A stretch of 64,000 nucleotides of DNA, from NCBI RefSeq assembly GCF_028288465.1, contig NZ_JAQBNR010000022.1, forward strand, positions 186,001-250,000. The letters are read 5' to 3'. A program made the position numbers and the translations under genes. The notes beneath the pieces were generated by a model. The model worked only from the letters and a program-made list of their open reading frames with translations. It searched no databases and had not been told where the DNA came from. Positions 54,611 to 63,445 of this stretch are shown in pieces (within the stretch, counting starts at the first letter, position 1; each line of letters starts with the position of its first letter). This stretch comes from Ferruginibacter sp. (lineage in GTDB: Bacteria; Bacteroidota; Bacteroidia; Chitinophagales; Chitinophagaceae).

Positions 54611-54964
54611 TTAATGCACGCCATCTCTTTTAGCAACTTTTCTAACCTCCACAGTATTGCCTTCGCCCTGCAACACCGGGCACCCTTTGGCAAATTCCAC
54701 CGCCTCTTCAACAGAGTCTGCCTTAACGGTCATAAACCCGCCAATGGTTTCCTTTATCTCGCCAAAAGGGCCGTCAGTAACCATCCTGGTGGAGTGCACC
54801 ACTCTCGCATCATCAAAAGGCAAACCTGTACCGCTGACAAATTTGTTCTGCGCTGCTATACCTCCGATCCAGTCCATCGTTTGTTTCATCCAGATCTGCA
54901 TTTGCTCAGGCGAAGCAATTTTACTTCCATCCTGGTGCCGCATAATTAATAAGAATTCGTCCAT
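54611..54964 (-). CDS. YCII-related (DGPF) protein
   Basis: 117 residues. MDEFLLIMRHQDGSK at the start and MVTDGPFGEIKETIGGFMTVKADSVEEAVEFAKGCP are typical of the DGPF/YCII family. It is the standard genomic partner of ECF42 sigma factors and lies directly upstream of that gene. Biochemical activity is unknown; a small-molecule-binding ferredoxin-like fold is expected. Confidence 0.9.
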   Translation of the reverse strand: MDEFLLIMRHQDGSKIASPEQMQIWMKQTMDWIGGIAAQNKFVSGTGLPFDDARVVHSTRMVTDGPFGEIKETIGGFMTVKADSVEEAVEFAKGCPVLQGEGNTVEVRKVAKRDGVH

Positions 54965-55049
54965 GATTTTTAGATTTTAAGTGTTTTAAATAATGATGTT
55001 CTCTTCTATAACAAACGAAAAGAAATAAACAGGACATCCGAAAAAAAAT

Positions 55050-55145
55050 TTACCCTTTGAACGGGCGCAAAATACCTGCCGCCAATAGCCCTGCAACCAT
55101 AACCATACCTGGCAGGTCATGATTAACAATATGCAGTAAAGACAT
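55050..55145 (-). CDS. Possible tiny ORF after DUF1330 gene
   Basis: A 31-codon frame (start MSLLHIVNHDLPGMVMVAGLL, end LRPFKG) begins 6 bp after the DUF1330 stop. It has one hydrophobic helix. The short spacing suggests translational coupling, but no family is recognised; it could be chance or a remnant. Confidence 0.2.
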   Translation of the reverse strand: MSLLHIVNHDLPGMVMVAGLLAAGILRPFKG

Positions 55146-55151
55146 TCAAAT

Positions 55152-55439
55152 TTAAACTCCCTCCACTATAATCATTTTAGTAGTTGCCGCTCTTTGCCTT
55201 ATAGCCTTAGCAGTAGTGTAGATGCCGGAACTCCACCATTCTTTTGCCCTTTCAACAGAAGGAAATTCAAGTACCACTATCCGTTCTGGATTCCAGTCGC
55301 CTTCAAGAGATGCAGCCTGCCCTCCTCTTACTACAAACCGGCCATCGTAAGCTGCGATGGCCGCTGGCGTTAATTTTTTATATTCTTCATATGCCGCCGG
55401 ATCGGTAATAGTTACTTCAACAATAACATAAGCTGCCAT
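55152..55439 (-). CDS. DUF1330 protein
   Basis: 95 residues. MAAYVIVEVTITDPAAYEEYKKLTPAAIAAYDGRFVVRGG followed by NPERIVVLEFPSVERAKEWW is the clear DUF1330 ferredoxin-like pattern. Function unknown; these proteins often occur in stress-related clusters. It lies in the same direction as the ECF42/YCII pair and may belong to its regulon (inference). Confidence 0.9.
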   Translation of the reverse strand: MAAYVIVEVTITDPAAYEEYKKLTPAAIAAYDGRFVVRGGQAASLEGDWNPERIVVLEFPSVERAKEWWSSGIYTTAKAIRQRAATTKMIIVEGV

Positions 55440-55572
55440 AATAGTAGTTTAATTTTTAAGTAGATAAATTTATTGTCATTTTACATTGTTTACAAAAAAT
55501 TGAACCAGCAGAATTAGCTATTTATTTCGATTTTTTTACCTCGTACACTATTTTATTGACAAATAAAATCTG

Positions 55573-55965
55573 CTATTGAATATATTGCTTCAGCCATTCC
55601 CTGGCTGCAATATCATCCGAAAAACTTTTCATCGGTATGGGTGGCGGTTTTACCGCAAATAAAATATTCATGATAAATTTTGAAAGCCCCGGCTTTGAAA
55701 CCATTGCCATTGCTGAGTAAATAACAGGCAGCGTTTCGGTAGCAAATTTCCTTGCCGCTTTATCGGGTACCGGTGAATTGGACAAATAGATTAACAACGG
55801 CACTGGCTGATTGCCGGTAATCTGCCGGATCAATGCTGCATTGCTCCTGATATTCTCCACGGTTCGTTTGGGACTTTTAGAAAGAGACACCAATATGCCA
55901 TCCTCCCACCAATAGCGGGCAATATCACTTTCGAATATTTCTCTGTTTGCCGGAGGCTCAATCAT
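55573..55965 (-). CDS. STAS/SEC14-like protein (DUF7793-like)
   Basis: 130 residues, no signal peptide. YWWEDGILVSLSKSPKRTVENIRSNAALIRQI and PLLIYLSNSPVPDKAARKFATETLPVIYSAMAMVSKPGLSKFIMNILFAVKPPPIPMKSFSDDIAAREWLKQYI form an alternating beta-alpha pattern like the SpoIIAA/STAS-type proteins of Bacteroidota. Function unknown. Family assignment is tentative. Confidence 0.65.
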   Translation of the reverse strand: MIEPPANREIFESDIARYWWEDGILVSLSKSPKRTVENIRSNAALIRQITGNQPVPLLIYLSNSPVPDKAARKFATETLPVIYSAMAMVSKPGLSKFIMNILFAVKPPPIPMKSFSDDIAAREWLKQYIQ

Positions 55966-55977
55966 AAAGGTTACTTG

Positions 55978-56070
55978 TGAAGTGTTGAATTCAAGTGAGT
56001 GGTAAGTTGTGAATAGTGAATGAAATACACAGCGCTGAAGTTATTCATTATTGACCATAGACAACTCGCA
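55978..56070. repeat. Text-like intergenic repeat
   Basis: TTGTGAATAGTGAATGAA plus TTATTCATTATTGACCAT and similar words form the partly self-complementary string common in Bacteroidota intergenic regions (GTGAATAGTGAAT / ATTCACTATTCAC type). Confidence 0.35.
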
Positions 56071-56072
56071 CT

Positions 56073-56441
56073 TTATATTTCTCCAAGCTGATGTTTTGTA
56101 AACGCTTCATCAATTACATTGCCTGTATTTAAAACAGTATCCGGTTCAAACAACATTACTTCCACCTCTTGTTCTGCTACGGGCCGGTGTTCTGTACCTT
56201 TTGGAATGATGATAAAATCGCCTTCGTACAGTGTAATTGTTTTATCCCTGAGCTCCATGTTAAATTCGCCTTTTATTACCGTAAACATTTCATCTTCTTC
56301 GTCATGTTTGTGCCATACAAATTCGCCCTTAAATTTTACCAGCTTAACTAACTGACCATTTAATTTACCGGCAATCCGCGGATTCCAATAATCGGCAAAC
56401 GAATCCATTTTTTGCCGGATATTTACTTTTTCGATTGCCAT
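56073..56441 (-). CDS. Cupin domain protein
   Basis: 122 residues from the ATG at 56441; the longer frame adds 15 unlikely residues. The cupin motifs are present: VKFKGEFVWHKHDEEDEMFTVIKGEFNMEL (H-x-H...E metal ligands) and YEGDFIIIPKGTEHRPVA (second His). It binds a divalent metal. Substrate unknown. Confidence 0.88.
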   Translation of the reverse strand: MAIEKVNIRQKMDSFADYWNPRIAGKLNGQLVKLVKFKGEFVWHKHDEEDEMFTVIKGEFNMELRDKTITLYEGDFIIIPKGTEHRPVAEQEVEVMLFEPDTVLNTGNVIDEAFTKHQLGEI

Positions 56442-56955
56442 GATACAAATGATTAATTGATAAACAAAGTACGTTAACGAACGCATTTATTTTTTGGTTT
56501 TACAATAAATGTCCGATGCTTCTACCGGGTGTTTTTTATAAAGATCAACATTATTTAAACTCTTGGTGGCACTCCAGTTGAGCCTATTTTACCTAAAAAA
56601 TACACATCATGTTCTTTTCCCCTGATGCCGGTTGGTATAAAATAACATGATGGTCCTTAATTCCAAGCTCATAAAAATATTTCATCCTGAAATAGTCATG
56701 GGCGTTTCCACTTTCCAGGCTACCTGCAAAATAAAAGCCCCCAATAATATAACAACTAAAAGAAATTGTTTTTACCGTTGATATAAAAACCTGAATCACG
56801 GATCGCCGACGGGCAATGGCTGTGCATGCAAATGAGACACAACCTGTTACAAACACCCGAAAAAACACCGGTTGATTTGAACGAAGTAAGAACGTTGATG
56901 TCACATACCGCCAACGCAGCAATGTTTATCAAAAGTTCCGCACCATCCAAATTGA
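56442..56955. other. 514-bp region with no supportable gene
   Basis: Three overlapping minus-strand frames cover parts of it (for example 56593-56922, whose end reads GGFYFAGSLESGNAHDYFRMKYFYELGIKDHHV). None has a convincing start or consistent composition. It may be the remains of a decayed gene. No family was recognised and no hairpin stands out. Confidence 0.35.
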
Positions 56956-57360
56956 TCATTCAATAAACAGAGTAGTAACTTCAAGCCGGTTATTATCCGG
57001 ATCCAGCGTTTCAAATTCATAGTATCCATCGCCGGTTCTTCTCGGGCCGCTTAAAATAACAAAGCCGGCCGCTTTTAACTGCGCCGCTTTTTCTTCCACA
57101 GCCTGCATAGTATCCACACCAAATGCCAGGTGAATTATTCCACGATGTTGTTTTACAATGGTGTCATTTAAATTGGGCGGAATGACGGGCATCTCCATAA
57201 TTTCCAGCCGGGCACCGGATTTAAAACTTATAAAATAACTGTGAAACTGCTTTTTTTCGTTGGTGTATTTATCATTTGCAACACCATTAAAATACTGGAT
57301 ATAAAAATCTTTCAGCGCTTCCAGCTGATCCGTCCATATGGCAACGTGTTCTAAGGTCAT
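56956..57360 (-). CDS. VOC family (glyoxalase/dioxygenase-like) protein
   Basis: 134 residues from the ATG at 57360, chosen because MTLEHVAIWTDQLEALKDFYIQYFNG is the standard VOC start; the long upstream frame is low-quality. FISFKSGARLEIMEMP, HLAFGVDTMQAVEEKAAQLKAAGFVIL and GYYEFETLDPDNNRLEVT give the metal-binding His/Glu pattern. Substrate unknown. Confidence 0.87.
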   Translation of the reverse strand: MTLEHVAIWTDQLEALKDFYIQYFNGVANDKYTNEKKQFHSYFISFKSGARLEIMEMPVIPPNLNDTIVKQHRGIIHLAFGVDTMQAVEEKAAQLKAAGFVILSGPRRTGDGYYEFETLDPDNNRLEVTTLFIE

Positions 57361-57599
57361 ATTTTTTATTTTACAAAGAAAGGATGTAATATATGCTGTA
57401 ACCCCAATATTCTGAATGACTATTTTGTATTTTTTGGAGGACTTTTCAACTGCAACTTTATTGCAGGCCGGGCACTTTTTACCATGCGTATTCCGGTAAA
57501 TACTTCGATCTCGAAAATACCGAAATGGGAACAAAATAACCACCCTTTATTTTTAAGGTATTTTAAAATTGGCTACCTTGCTGCTATCAATTTCTTTTC

Positions 57600-58361
57600 A
57601 TGCGTAAGTTATTTTTATTCTCCCATTTTGTTGCTATTTCTGTACTCATTTTATCCTGTCACTCCAGCTACCAGGCTAAATCGGTTCAATATAAAGACTA
57701 CCGTATAACACAGGCGGATGCTGCAAAAACAAGCGGCAATGCGGATATCAATGCGCTGTTAAAGCCATACGCTGACAGTGTAAATAAAAGCATGAATGAT
57801 GAAATTGCTGTTGCTGCCACCATGCTTGAAAAAAAGCAGCCTGAAGGCCCGCTGGGTGATGTACTGGCCGATGCAATGCTAGCTATGTCAAAAGAAAAAT
57901 TTAATACACAAATTGATGCTGCTTTTATGAACTATGGCGGTATCAGGCTGTCGTCCATTCCTCCGGGTAGCATCACGCGGGGTAAGATATTTGAACTGTC
58001 GCCATTTGACAACAATATTGTTGTTTTGAAATTGAGCGGCAAAATTGTTTCTCAATTTTTAAATCATGTTGCCAGCAGAAATGGATGGCCCTGTGCCGGA
58101 CTTTCTTTCCAGATAAAAAATAAGACTGCTGTTAACATTGTGATTGCGGGCAAACCTTTTGATGAACAAAAAGAATACGTTTTTGCCTTGCCTGATTATG
58201 TAGCGAATGGCGGTGATGACTGCACAATGTTTGCAGACATTCCCCAACAAAATATCGGCTATCTTTTACGGGATTCCATCTTACAATATTTTTTCAAACT
58301 ACACAAAGAAGGAAAGCAAATTACCGCTTCCAACGAAAACAGGATAACCAATGCAGAGTAG
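57600..58361 (+). CDS. 5'-nucleotidase C-terminal-domain lipoprotein (separate subunit)
   Basis: 253 residues. The signal peptide ends with LILSC, a lipobox. The 5_nucleotid_C domain covers most of the rest: GPLGDVLADAMLAMSKEKFNTQIDAAFMNYGGIRLSSIPPGSITRGKIFELSPFDNNIVVLKLSGKIV, then YVFALPDYVANGGDDCTMF. In most bacteria this is fused behind the catalytic domain; here it is a separate gene, placed upstream and overlapping the catalytic-domain gene by 11 bp. The domain supplies substrate binding, so the two products probably form one enzyme. Confidence 0.9.
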   Translation: MRKLFLFSHFVAISVLILSCHSSYQAKSVQYKDYRITQADAAKTSGNADINALLKPYADSVNKSMNDEIAVAATMLEKKQPEGPLGDVLADAMLAMSKEKFNTQIDAAFMNYGGIRLSSIPPGSITRGKIFELSPFDNNIVVLKLSGKIVSQFLNHVASRNGWPCAGLSFQIKNKTAVNIVIAGKPFDEQKEYVFALPDYVANGGDDCTMFADIPQQNIGYLLRDSILQYFFKLHKEGKQITASNENRITNAE

Positions 58362-59292
58362 AAGAAAATTTTTACAACAAACCTCGCTTGCAGCAGCGGC
58401 ACTCATTACTTCCAATTCATTGCTGGGCGAAACTAAGGGTGCAGCTGACATTACCAGGCTGACCATTTTACATACCAACGATGTGCATAGCCGCCTGGAT
58501 CCCTTCCCGATGGATGGTGGTAAAAACCAGGGCTTGGGTGGTGTTGCAGCCAGGGCTGATTTGATAAAAAAAATCCGCAGTGAAGAACAGCATGTGTTGC
58601 TGCTGGATGCAGGTGATATTTTTCAGGGTACCCCCTATTTTAATTTATACAAAGGCGAGCCGGAAATGAAGGCAATGGCTGCCATGAACTACGATGCAGT
58701 CACAATGGGCAATCATGATTTTGATGGCGGACTCGAAAACTTTGCCACACAACTACAGTTTGCCAACTTTCCCGTATTGCTGTGCAACTATGATTTCAGT
58801 GGCACACCGATGGAATCTAAATACAAGCCCTATAAAATTTTCAACAAAGGGAAATTAAAAATTGGTGTTACTGGCCTGGGTATTGAAATGAAAGGCCTGG
58901 TGCCAGATGCACTGTATGGCAACACCAAGTATCTTGACCCCGTAGCCAACTTAAACCGTACCGCAGCCATGCTGAAGAAAGAAAAAGGCTGCGACCTGGT
59001 AATTTGCTTAAGTCACCTGGGATACAAATATGGGCCGGCCGAAAATAAAATCAGCGATGTTTTACTGGCTAAGGAAACTGAATATGTGGATTTAATTATT
59101 GGCGGACACACCCATACTTTTTTAGATGCACCGGTACTGGCAAAAAATAAAAACGGAGCCGATATTTTAATTAACCAGGTAGGCTGGGCGGGCATTATAC
59201 TCGGCAGGTTAGATTTTGAATTTTCGAAACTGAAGGGTAAAAATTTATCCACTGCACATACGTTGGTTGTTGGTAAACGGGAAGCTGAATAA
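58351..59292 (+). CDS. 5'-nucleotidase catalytic metallophosphatase, Tat-exported
   Basis: 313 residues. A twin-arginine signal (MQSRRKFLQQTSLAAAA) marks export by Tat. Metal-site motifs: TILHTNDVHSRLD, LLDAGDIFQGTPYF, TMGNHDFDGG, LVICLSHLGYK and IIGGHTHTF. It lacks the C-terminal nucleotide-binding domain, which is encoded by the overlapping gene upstream. Together they would hydrolyse nucleotides or related phosphates in the periplasm. Tat for one half and lipoprotein export for the other is an interesting split. Confidence 0.92.
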   Translation: MQSRRKFLQQTSLAAAALITSNSLLGETKGAADITRLTILHTNDVHSRLDPFPMDGGKNQGLGGVAARADLIKKIRSEEQHVLLLDAGDIFQGTPYFNLYKGEPEMKAMAAMNYDAVTMGNHDFDGGLENFATQLQFANFPVLLCNYDFSGTPMESKYKPYKIFNKGKLKIGVTGLGIEMKGLVPDALYGNTKYLDPVANLNRTAAMLKKEKGCDLVICLSHLGYKYGPAENKISDVLLAKETEYVDLIIGGHTHTFLDAPVLAKNKNGADILINQVGWAGIILGRLDFEFSKLKGKNLSTAHTLVVGKREAE

Positions 59293-59374
59293 ACGGGGCA
59301 CTTTATAACCAACCGTTGCCAGCACGGTATGGAGATCCAGTAAACAAAAGATCCGGCTTAAGCAGCCTGTCAAT

Positions 59375-59725
59375 CTATTGACCCTTTTGTTTTTTAGAAG
59401 GCTTCGCCAGCTTATTGTACTCCAATGCCAGCTTTATCCAATACTCCAGTTTCTTTTTAGTACCCAAGGCTTCAATATCAACCCAGGCATATCCTTTCAT
59501 TACTTTCTTTGTAAAATCCATTGGCCGGCAGCCTTCTTTTTCCATTACCTCATCCGCTACAGCCGGATCAAATCTTACCATCAATCTCTCCGGCCTCACA
59601 CCAACGCACATTTTATCGTTCACCATAAAACACACGCCACCGAACATTTTTTTCTCTTCTACATTTTTATAGGTAATGGCAATGATTTCTCTAACCCGGT
59701 CTATTAATTGTTTATCGGGTAACAT
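59375..59725 (-). CDS. TfoX/Sxy family protein (N-terminal domain only)
   Basis: 116 residues. VEEKKMFGGVCFMVNDKMCVGVRPERLMVRF, then GRPMDF-like (GCRPMDFTKK) and GYAWVD mark the TfoX N-terminal domain. The C-terminal TfoX domain of competence regulators is absent. Role in Bacteroidota unknown. Lys-rich tail. Confidence 0.88.
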   Translation of the reverse strand: MLPDKQLIDRVREIIAITYKNVEEKKMFGGVCFMVNDKMCVGVRPERLMVRFDPAVADEVMEKEGCRPMDFTKKVMKGYAWVDIEALGTKKKLEYWIKLALEYNKLAKPSKKQKGQ

Positions 59726-59750
59726 TGACGCTTCAAATTAATGTTGTGAA

Positions 59751-60119
59751 TTAATATTTTATCCACTCCGTATTCTGAATTGCAGAATACCGGTCGTAAC
59801 AATCGTCCTGCAAAAGTTTTAGAGCTAACTTAGCGCCACTGATGGTAAACCCGTATTTTCCAGGGGTAGGGTCGCAACCACTTTGTCCATCAATTTTTAT
59901 TAAGGTAAGTGACGTGTCTGACTTTGTATAAGTCATTCTTTCAATCATGGTGCTGTCAGCAACGGTATACACCAGAACAGTGTCCTTTCTAAAATCAATC
60001 GCCGTAGTGGTAGGCCCATTACTTAGCTGCAACGAAGTTTTCCACCTGGTATCCCGGAGTTGTGCAGTAATAGTTGTAAAAACAAATGCCGTCAAAGCAG
60101 ATAATAATATCTTTTTCAT
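59751..60119 (-). CDS. Small secreted protein of unknown function, lipocalin-like
   Basis: 122 residues with a signal peptide ending near ITAQ (19). The mature part, LRDTRWKTSLQLSNGPTTTAIDFRKDTVLVYTVADS, is a run of short beta-strands like small lipocalin-type proteins of this phylum. A pair of Cys (DGQSGC and QDDC) may form a disulfide. I do not recognise a defined family. Confidence 0.62.
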   Translation of the reverse strand: MKKILLSALTAFVFTTITAQLRDTRWKTSLQLSNGPTTTAIDFRKDTVLVYTVADSTMIERMTYTKSDTSLTLIKIDGQSGCDPTPGKYGFTISGAKLALKLLQDDCYDRYSAIQNTEWIKY

Positions 60120-60304
60120 TTTTGGTAATTTTTAAAGTGATGAATGTTACTAAAATTTTAATTAAACACCCCCTACAGAAGTTGTTAATAAATTCCGTTG
60201 CCGGTTAACTAAGAATAAATTTAATGAAACCTGGGGATTTTTTCGATGAACACTTCTCGTCTATTATGCGATACCTCCTTCTTATACCCCAGTTATGGTG
60301 GACA

Positions 60305-60619
60305 TTACAATATTCTCCAAATTCTCAAGAATACAATTGTGATGGCGACTATGCTCAAAAGAAATGCAGTAAAGTTACAGGCATGCCAGCGTTTTACAGT
60401 CACCCAAACCAGACTCATTGAAATGCCCCCTAATGCAACTACGTAATACTGATATCCAAATTGGTATAATTCCTTTAACCCGAACAGGGCGCTCGTTTTG
60501 CCACCTGATCTGGCATATTCCTGCGCTATAAGATAATTGATAAATAAAGTTGCGGCGATTGAAAGTATACTGATTACCATTGAAATGGCCAGAAACTTAT
60601 TTGCCTTATTTTGATTCAT
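60305..60619 (-). CDS. Small membrane protein of unknown function
   Basis: 104 residues with three predicted helices (about 9-32, 56-74, 84-101) and a short loop between the first two. No conserved catalytic residues. I do not recognise it. It lies 60 bp downstream of the CDF transporter gene in the same direction. Confidence 0.55.
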   Translation of the reverse strand: MNQNKANKFLAISMVISILSIAATLFINYLIAQEYARSGGKTSALFGLKELYQFGYQYYVVALGGISMSLVWVTVKRWHACNFTAFLLSIVAITIVFLRIWRIL

Positions 60620-60680
60620 TTTGCAAGCAATAGCTTACCAAGTTGCAAGCTGTAAATTGTTTTGTTCTTCCATGTTAACA

Positions 60681-61625
60681 TCAATGATGATGCGCTTCAC
60701 CGCAAACATCTTCAGCACAAATGTCAGTTTCTGTTTCCAATGTCGCGTGCTGTATATTCAGGTGTTCCAGCTTATGTTTTATTGTATGCTTTAGCTCACT
60801 TACCTGTGCGTTAGACAGTTCGTTTGCTATCACGATGTGCCCCGTCAATGCATTTTGAGTGGTACTGATGGCCCATACATGCAGGTGATGAAAATCTTTA
60901 ACGCCGGCAGTTTTTAATACCGCTTCTTTTATTTTATGCAGGTCGGTATTATTGGGTACGCCATCCAGTGATAACCGCAAACTATCCCGCAGTAAACTCC
61001 AGGTACTGGCAATAATTACAAGGCAAATAATGATGCTGAGCAGCGGATCTATCCAGTACCAGTTGGTATAATAAATAACAATGCCGCCCGCAACCAAGCC
61101 TAGCGAAACCAATGCATCAGCAGCGAGGTGTAAGAAGGCTGCTTTTACGTTGATGTCTTTTTCCCGGTCGCGGAAAAACATAAATGCAGATACGCCGTTG
61201 ATCACTATGCCGATGGCGGCAATGATGGAAATAATTTTACCGGGTAATGGCTGGGGGTTACTGAAACGAAAAATGGCTTCATAGCCGATGGCACCAATCG
61301 AAACAAGCAATATCACCGCATTCAGCAATGAAATTAAAATAGACGATTTTTTAAACCCGTAAGTATATTTATCTGTTGATTTAGATTTCGATAATTTAAA
61401 CGCTACCATCGCCAGCGCAAGCCCCGCGACATCCAAAAAATTATGCCCTGCATCTGACAATAAGGACAAGGAATTTATTTCTAATCCAATTATCACCTGT
61501 ACAATAACATAGGCCAGGTTAAGCACAATGCCAACAATAAATGCTTTGTTGATGCTGGTTATTTCAGGCACGTGGCTGTGACTGTGTCCAGCATGTGAAT
61601 GATGATCTTTATGTTCGTGTGCCAT
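60681..61625 (-). CDS. Cation diffusion facilitator (Zn-type exporter)
   Basis: 314 residues. His-rich termini (HEHKDHHSHAGHSHSH at the start and GEAHHH at the end), six membrane helices, and the two metal-site motifs of the Zn-CDF group: SDAGHNFLDVAGLALA (helix 2) and HLAADALVSLG (helix 5). The C-terminal ferredoxin-like domain carries HHLHVWAISTTQNALTGH. It exports zinc or a similar divalent metal from the cytoplasm. The cysteines DICAEDVC near the end are an additional possible metal site. Confidence 0.92.
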   Translation of the reverse strand: MAHEHKDHHSHAGHSHSHVPEITSINKAFIVGIVLNLAYVIVQVIIGLEINSLSLLSDAGHNFLDVAGLALAMVAFKLSKSKSTDKYTYGFKKSSILISLLNAVILLVSIGAIGYEAIFRFSNPQPLPGKIISIIAAIGIVINGVSAFMFFRDREKDINVKAAFLHLAADALVSLGLVAGGIVIYYTNWYWIDPLLSIIICLVIIASTWSLLRDSLRLSLDGVPNNTDLHKIKEAVLKTAGVKDFHHLHVWAISTTQNALTGHIVIANELSNAQVSELKHTIKHKLEHLNIQHATLETETDICAEDVCGEAHHH

Positions 61626-61759
61626 TGGTAAAATATCAAATGAACGTTAGTAAGTTAATTATGTTTCTGCAATATTAATTATCGAAATGTTATCAAAAGA
61701 TCTTCTCTTCTATAGCCGTATCCTTTTCTTCTGTCACCGGATCAATTCAGCATTTCGTT

Positions 61760-63148
61760 TTATAAAATAGTGCCTTTTAAAATAACGGCCGCGATGGTAA
61801 AATAAATCACCAGGCCTGTTACATCTACCAATGTTGCCACCAGCGGAGCAGATGAGGTGGCCGGATCCAACTTTAATCTTTTAAGCAAAATTGGTATCAT
61901 GGAACCGCTTAATGTACCCCACATAACAATACCGATTAACGAAAGGAAAATGGTAACCGCAAGCAAAAACCAATGTACACCGTAATTGTACAAATGCAGC
62001 TTTTGCCAAACAGTAATCCGAATAAAACCGATAGTCCCTAAAATAAAGCCCAGTGTGAGGCCGGATAAAATCTCCCGCCGCATTACAAACCACCAGTCTT
62101 TTGCAGTCAGTTCTTTTAACGCCATTGCACGGATAATCAGTGTGGCCGCCTGTGAACCACAGTTGCCACCACTTGAGATAATCAACGGCACAAACAAGGC
62201 CAGTACCACCGCTTTGGAAATTTCCTGGTCAAAATAGCCCATAGCAGTTGCAGTCAGCATTTCGCCCACAAATAAAATAATCAGCCAGGTTGCTCTTTTC
62301 CTGATGAGCGAAAAAAAAGCAGTTTTTACATAAGGATAATCCAGCCCTTCCACACCACCAAAATTCTGAATTTCTTTCGTGTCTCTCTGTTCAGCCACAT
62401 CAAGTACGTCATCTACCGTTAACACACCCAGCAATACATTATCCGCATTGGTAACAGGCAGTACTACCCTGTCGTATTCTTTAAATTTGGCTACCGCATC
62501 TTCTTTAGTGTCGGTCATTTTAAGGCTTACACAAAAACCATCCAGTATCTCACTTACTTTTTTTTCGGGATCATTCAATACAAAACGGCGAACAGGGATA
62601 TCATCCACCAGTTTGCCTTCCTTATCCACCACATAAATTACATTGGCGGCTTCTGTATCCTGGTGATTTTTTCTTAAATACTTGCGTGCTTCGTCAATGG
62701 TTATCTCCGGTACAATCGTAGCAAAATCTGTATTGATCAAACGGGCGACACTGTTTTCAGGATAACCCAAAATATCATGCACCGCATCCCTGTTTTTATC
62801 ATTCAGCAATGCCAGAAAAGCAGAACGCTCCACCCCTTTCAGTGACGAATAAAAGGCGATCCGGTCGTCCGATATCAGCTGATTTAAAATAAAAGAAGCT
62901 CGTGACGTAGTAAGTTTATGTACAATCTTTTTTTGCAACAAATTATCCAGGTAGGGAAAAACCATTGTCTGCGTACTGGTAGGTAGCGAACGGAAAGCCT
63001 GGACAGCATTGTCATCCGGTACCGATGACAGCATTTTTGCCACTTCAGCAGGATGCACACTTTTACTGTTTACACCAAAATGCAACAGGCTGCTGAAATC
63101 ACCTTTTATTATTTTTTTGCTGATTTCTTTCAAATTTAAATGCATCAT
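61760..63148 (-). CDS. mgtE: Magnesium transporter MgtE
   Basis: 462 residues with the standard order: MgtE N-domain (about 10-135), two CBS domains (about 145-270) and a five-helix membrane domain (about 285-460). The signature SSGGNCGSQAATL is in the membrane domain at about 328-340, and LDPATSSAPLVATLVDVTGL near the end. It is a Mg2+-gated channel in the inner membrane. No Mg2+ riboswitch was recognised in the 297-bp upstream region. Confidence 0.93.
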   Translation of the reverse strand: MMHLNLKEISKKIIKGDFSSLLHFGVNSKSVHPAEVAKMLSSVPDDNAVQAFRSLPTSTQTMVFPYLDNLLQKKIVHKLTTSRASFILNQLISDDRIAFYSSLKGVERSAFLALLNDKNRDAVHDILGYPENSVARLINTDFATIVPEITIDEARKYLRKNHQDTEAANVIYVVDKEGKLVDDIPVRRFVLNDPEKKVSEILDGFCVSLKMTDTKEDAVAKFKEYDRVVLPVTNADNVLLGVLTVDDVLDVAEQRDTKEIQNFGGVEGLDYPYVKTAFFSLIRKRATWLIILFVGEMLTATAMGYFDQEISKAVVLALFVPLIISSGGNCGSQAATLIIRAMALKELTAKDWWFVMRREILSGLTLGFILGTIGFIRITVWQKLHLYNYGVHWFLLAVTIFLSLIGIVMWGTLSGSMIPILLKRLKLDPATSSAPLVATLVDVTGLVIYFTIAAVILKGTIL

Positions 63149-63445
63149 AAATAAAAGATTGGAGCAATTAAAAAAATTGGCGTGAAGGTAGCCAAAATGA
63201 TGTTATTGAATTGCAAACAGCAGGTAGGTGTACCACTTTCTAATTTAAGTTAGCCGCAAGCCCCTGCTTCGATATCTTTGCCTGAAAGAAGCACGTAAAA
63301 AAGGAATACCGGCTGCAATTTCAATCAACGGAAATGTTTTAACATTTTAGTTCAAATGAATGGCTTTGTTTATGCAAGGGTAATCATTTGAAGTTTACAT
63401 TTGTAAAACCACCCACTTATAAAGTGTTGACCAATCCAATGTAAT
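63149..63445. promoter_or_regulatory. Divergent region between mgtE and the START-domain gene
   Basis: Holds a -7 box for the plus-strand gene at 63396-63403 (TACATTTG, exact). No recognised riboswitch and no coding potential. Confidence 0.4.
63396..63403 (+). promoter_or_regulatory. Bacteroidota -7 promoter box for the START-domain gene
   Basis: TACATTTG is an exact TAnnTTTG match about 42 bp upstream of the ATG at 63446. Confidence 0.45.

Noticed and set aside
63149..63445. Mg2+ riboswitch upstream of mgtE
   Set aside because: I found no M-box-like conserved core or clear terminator/antiterminator pair.
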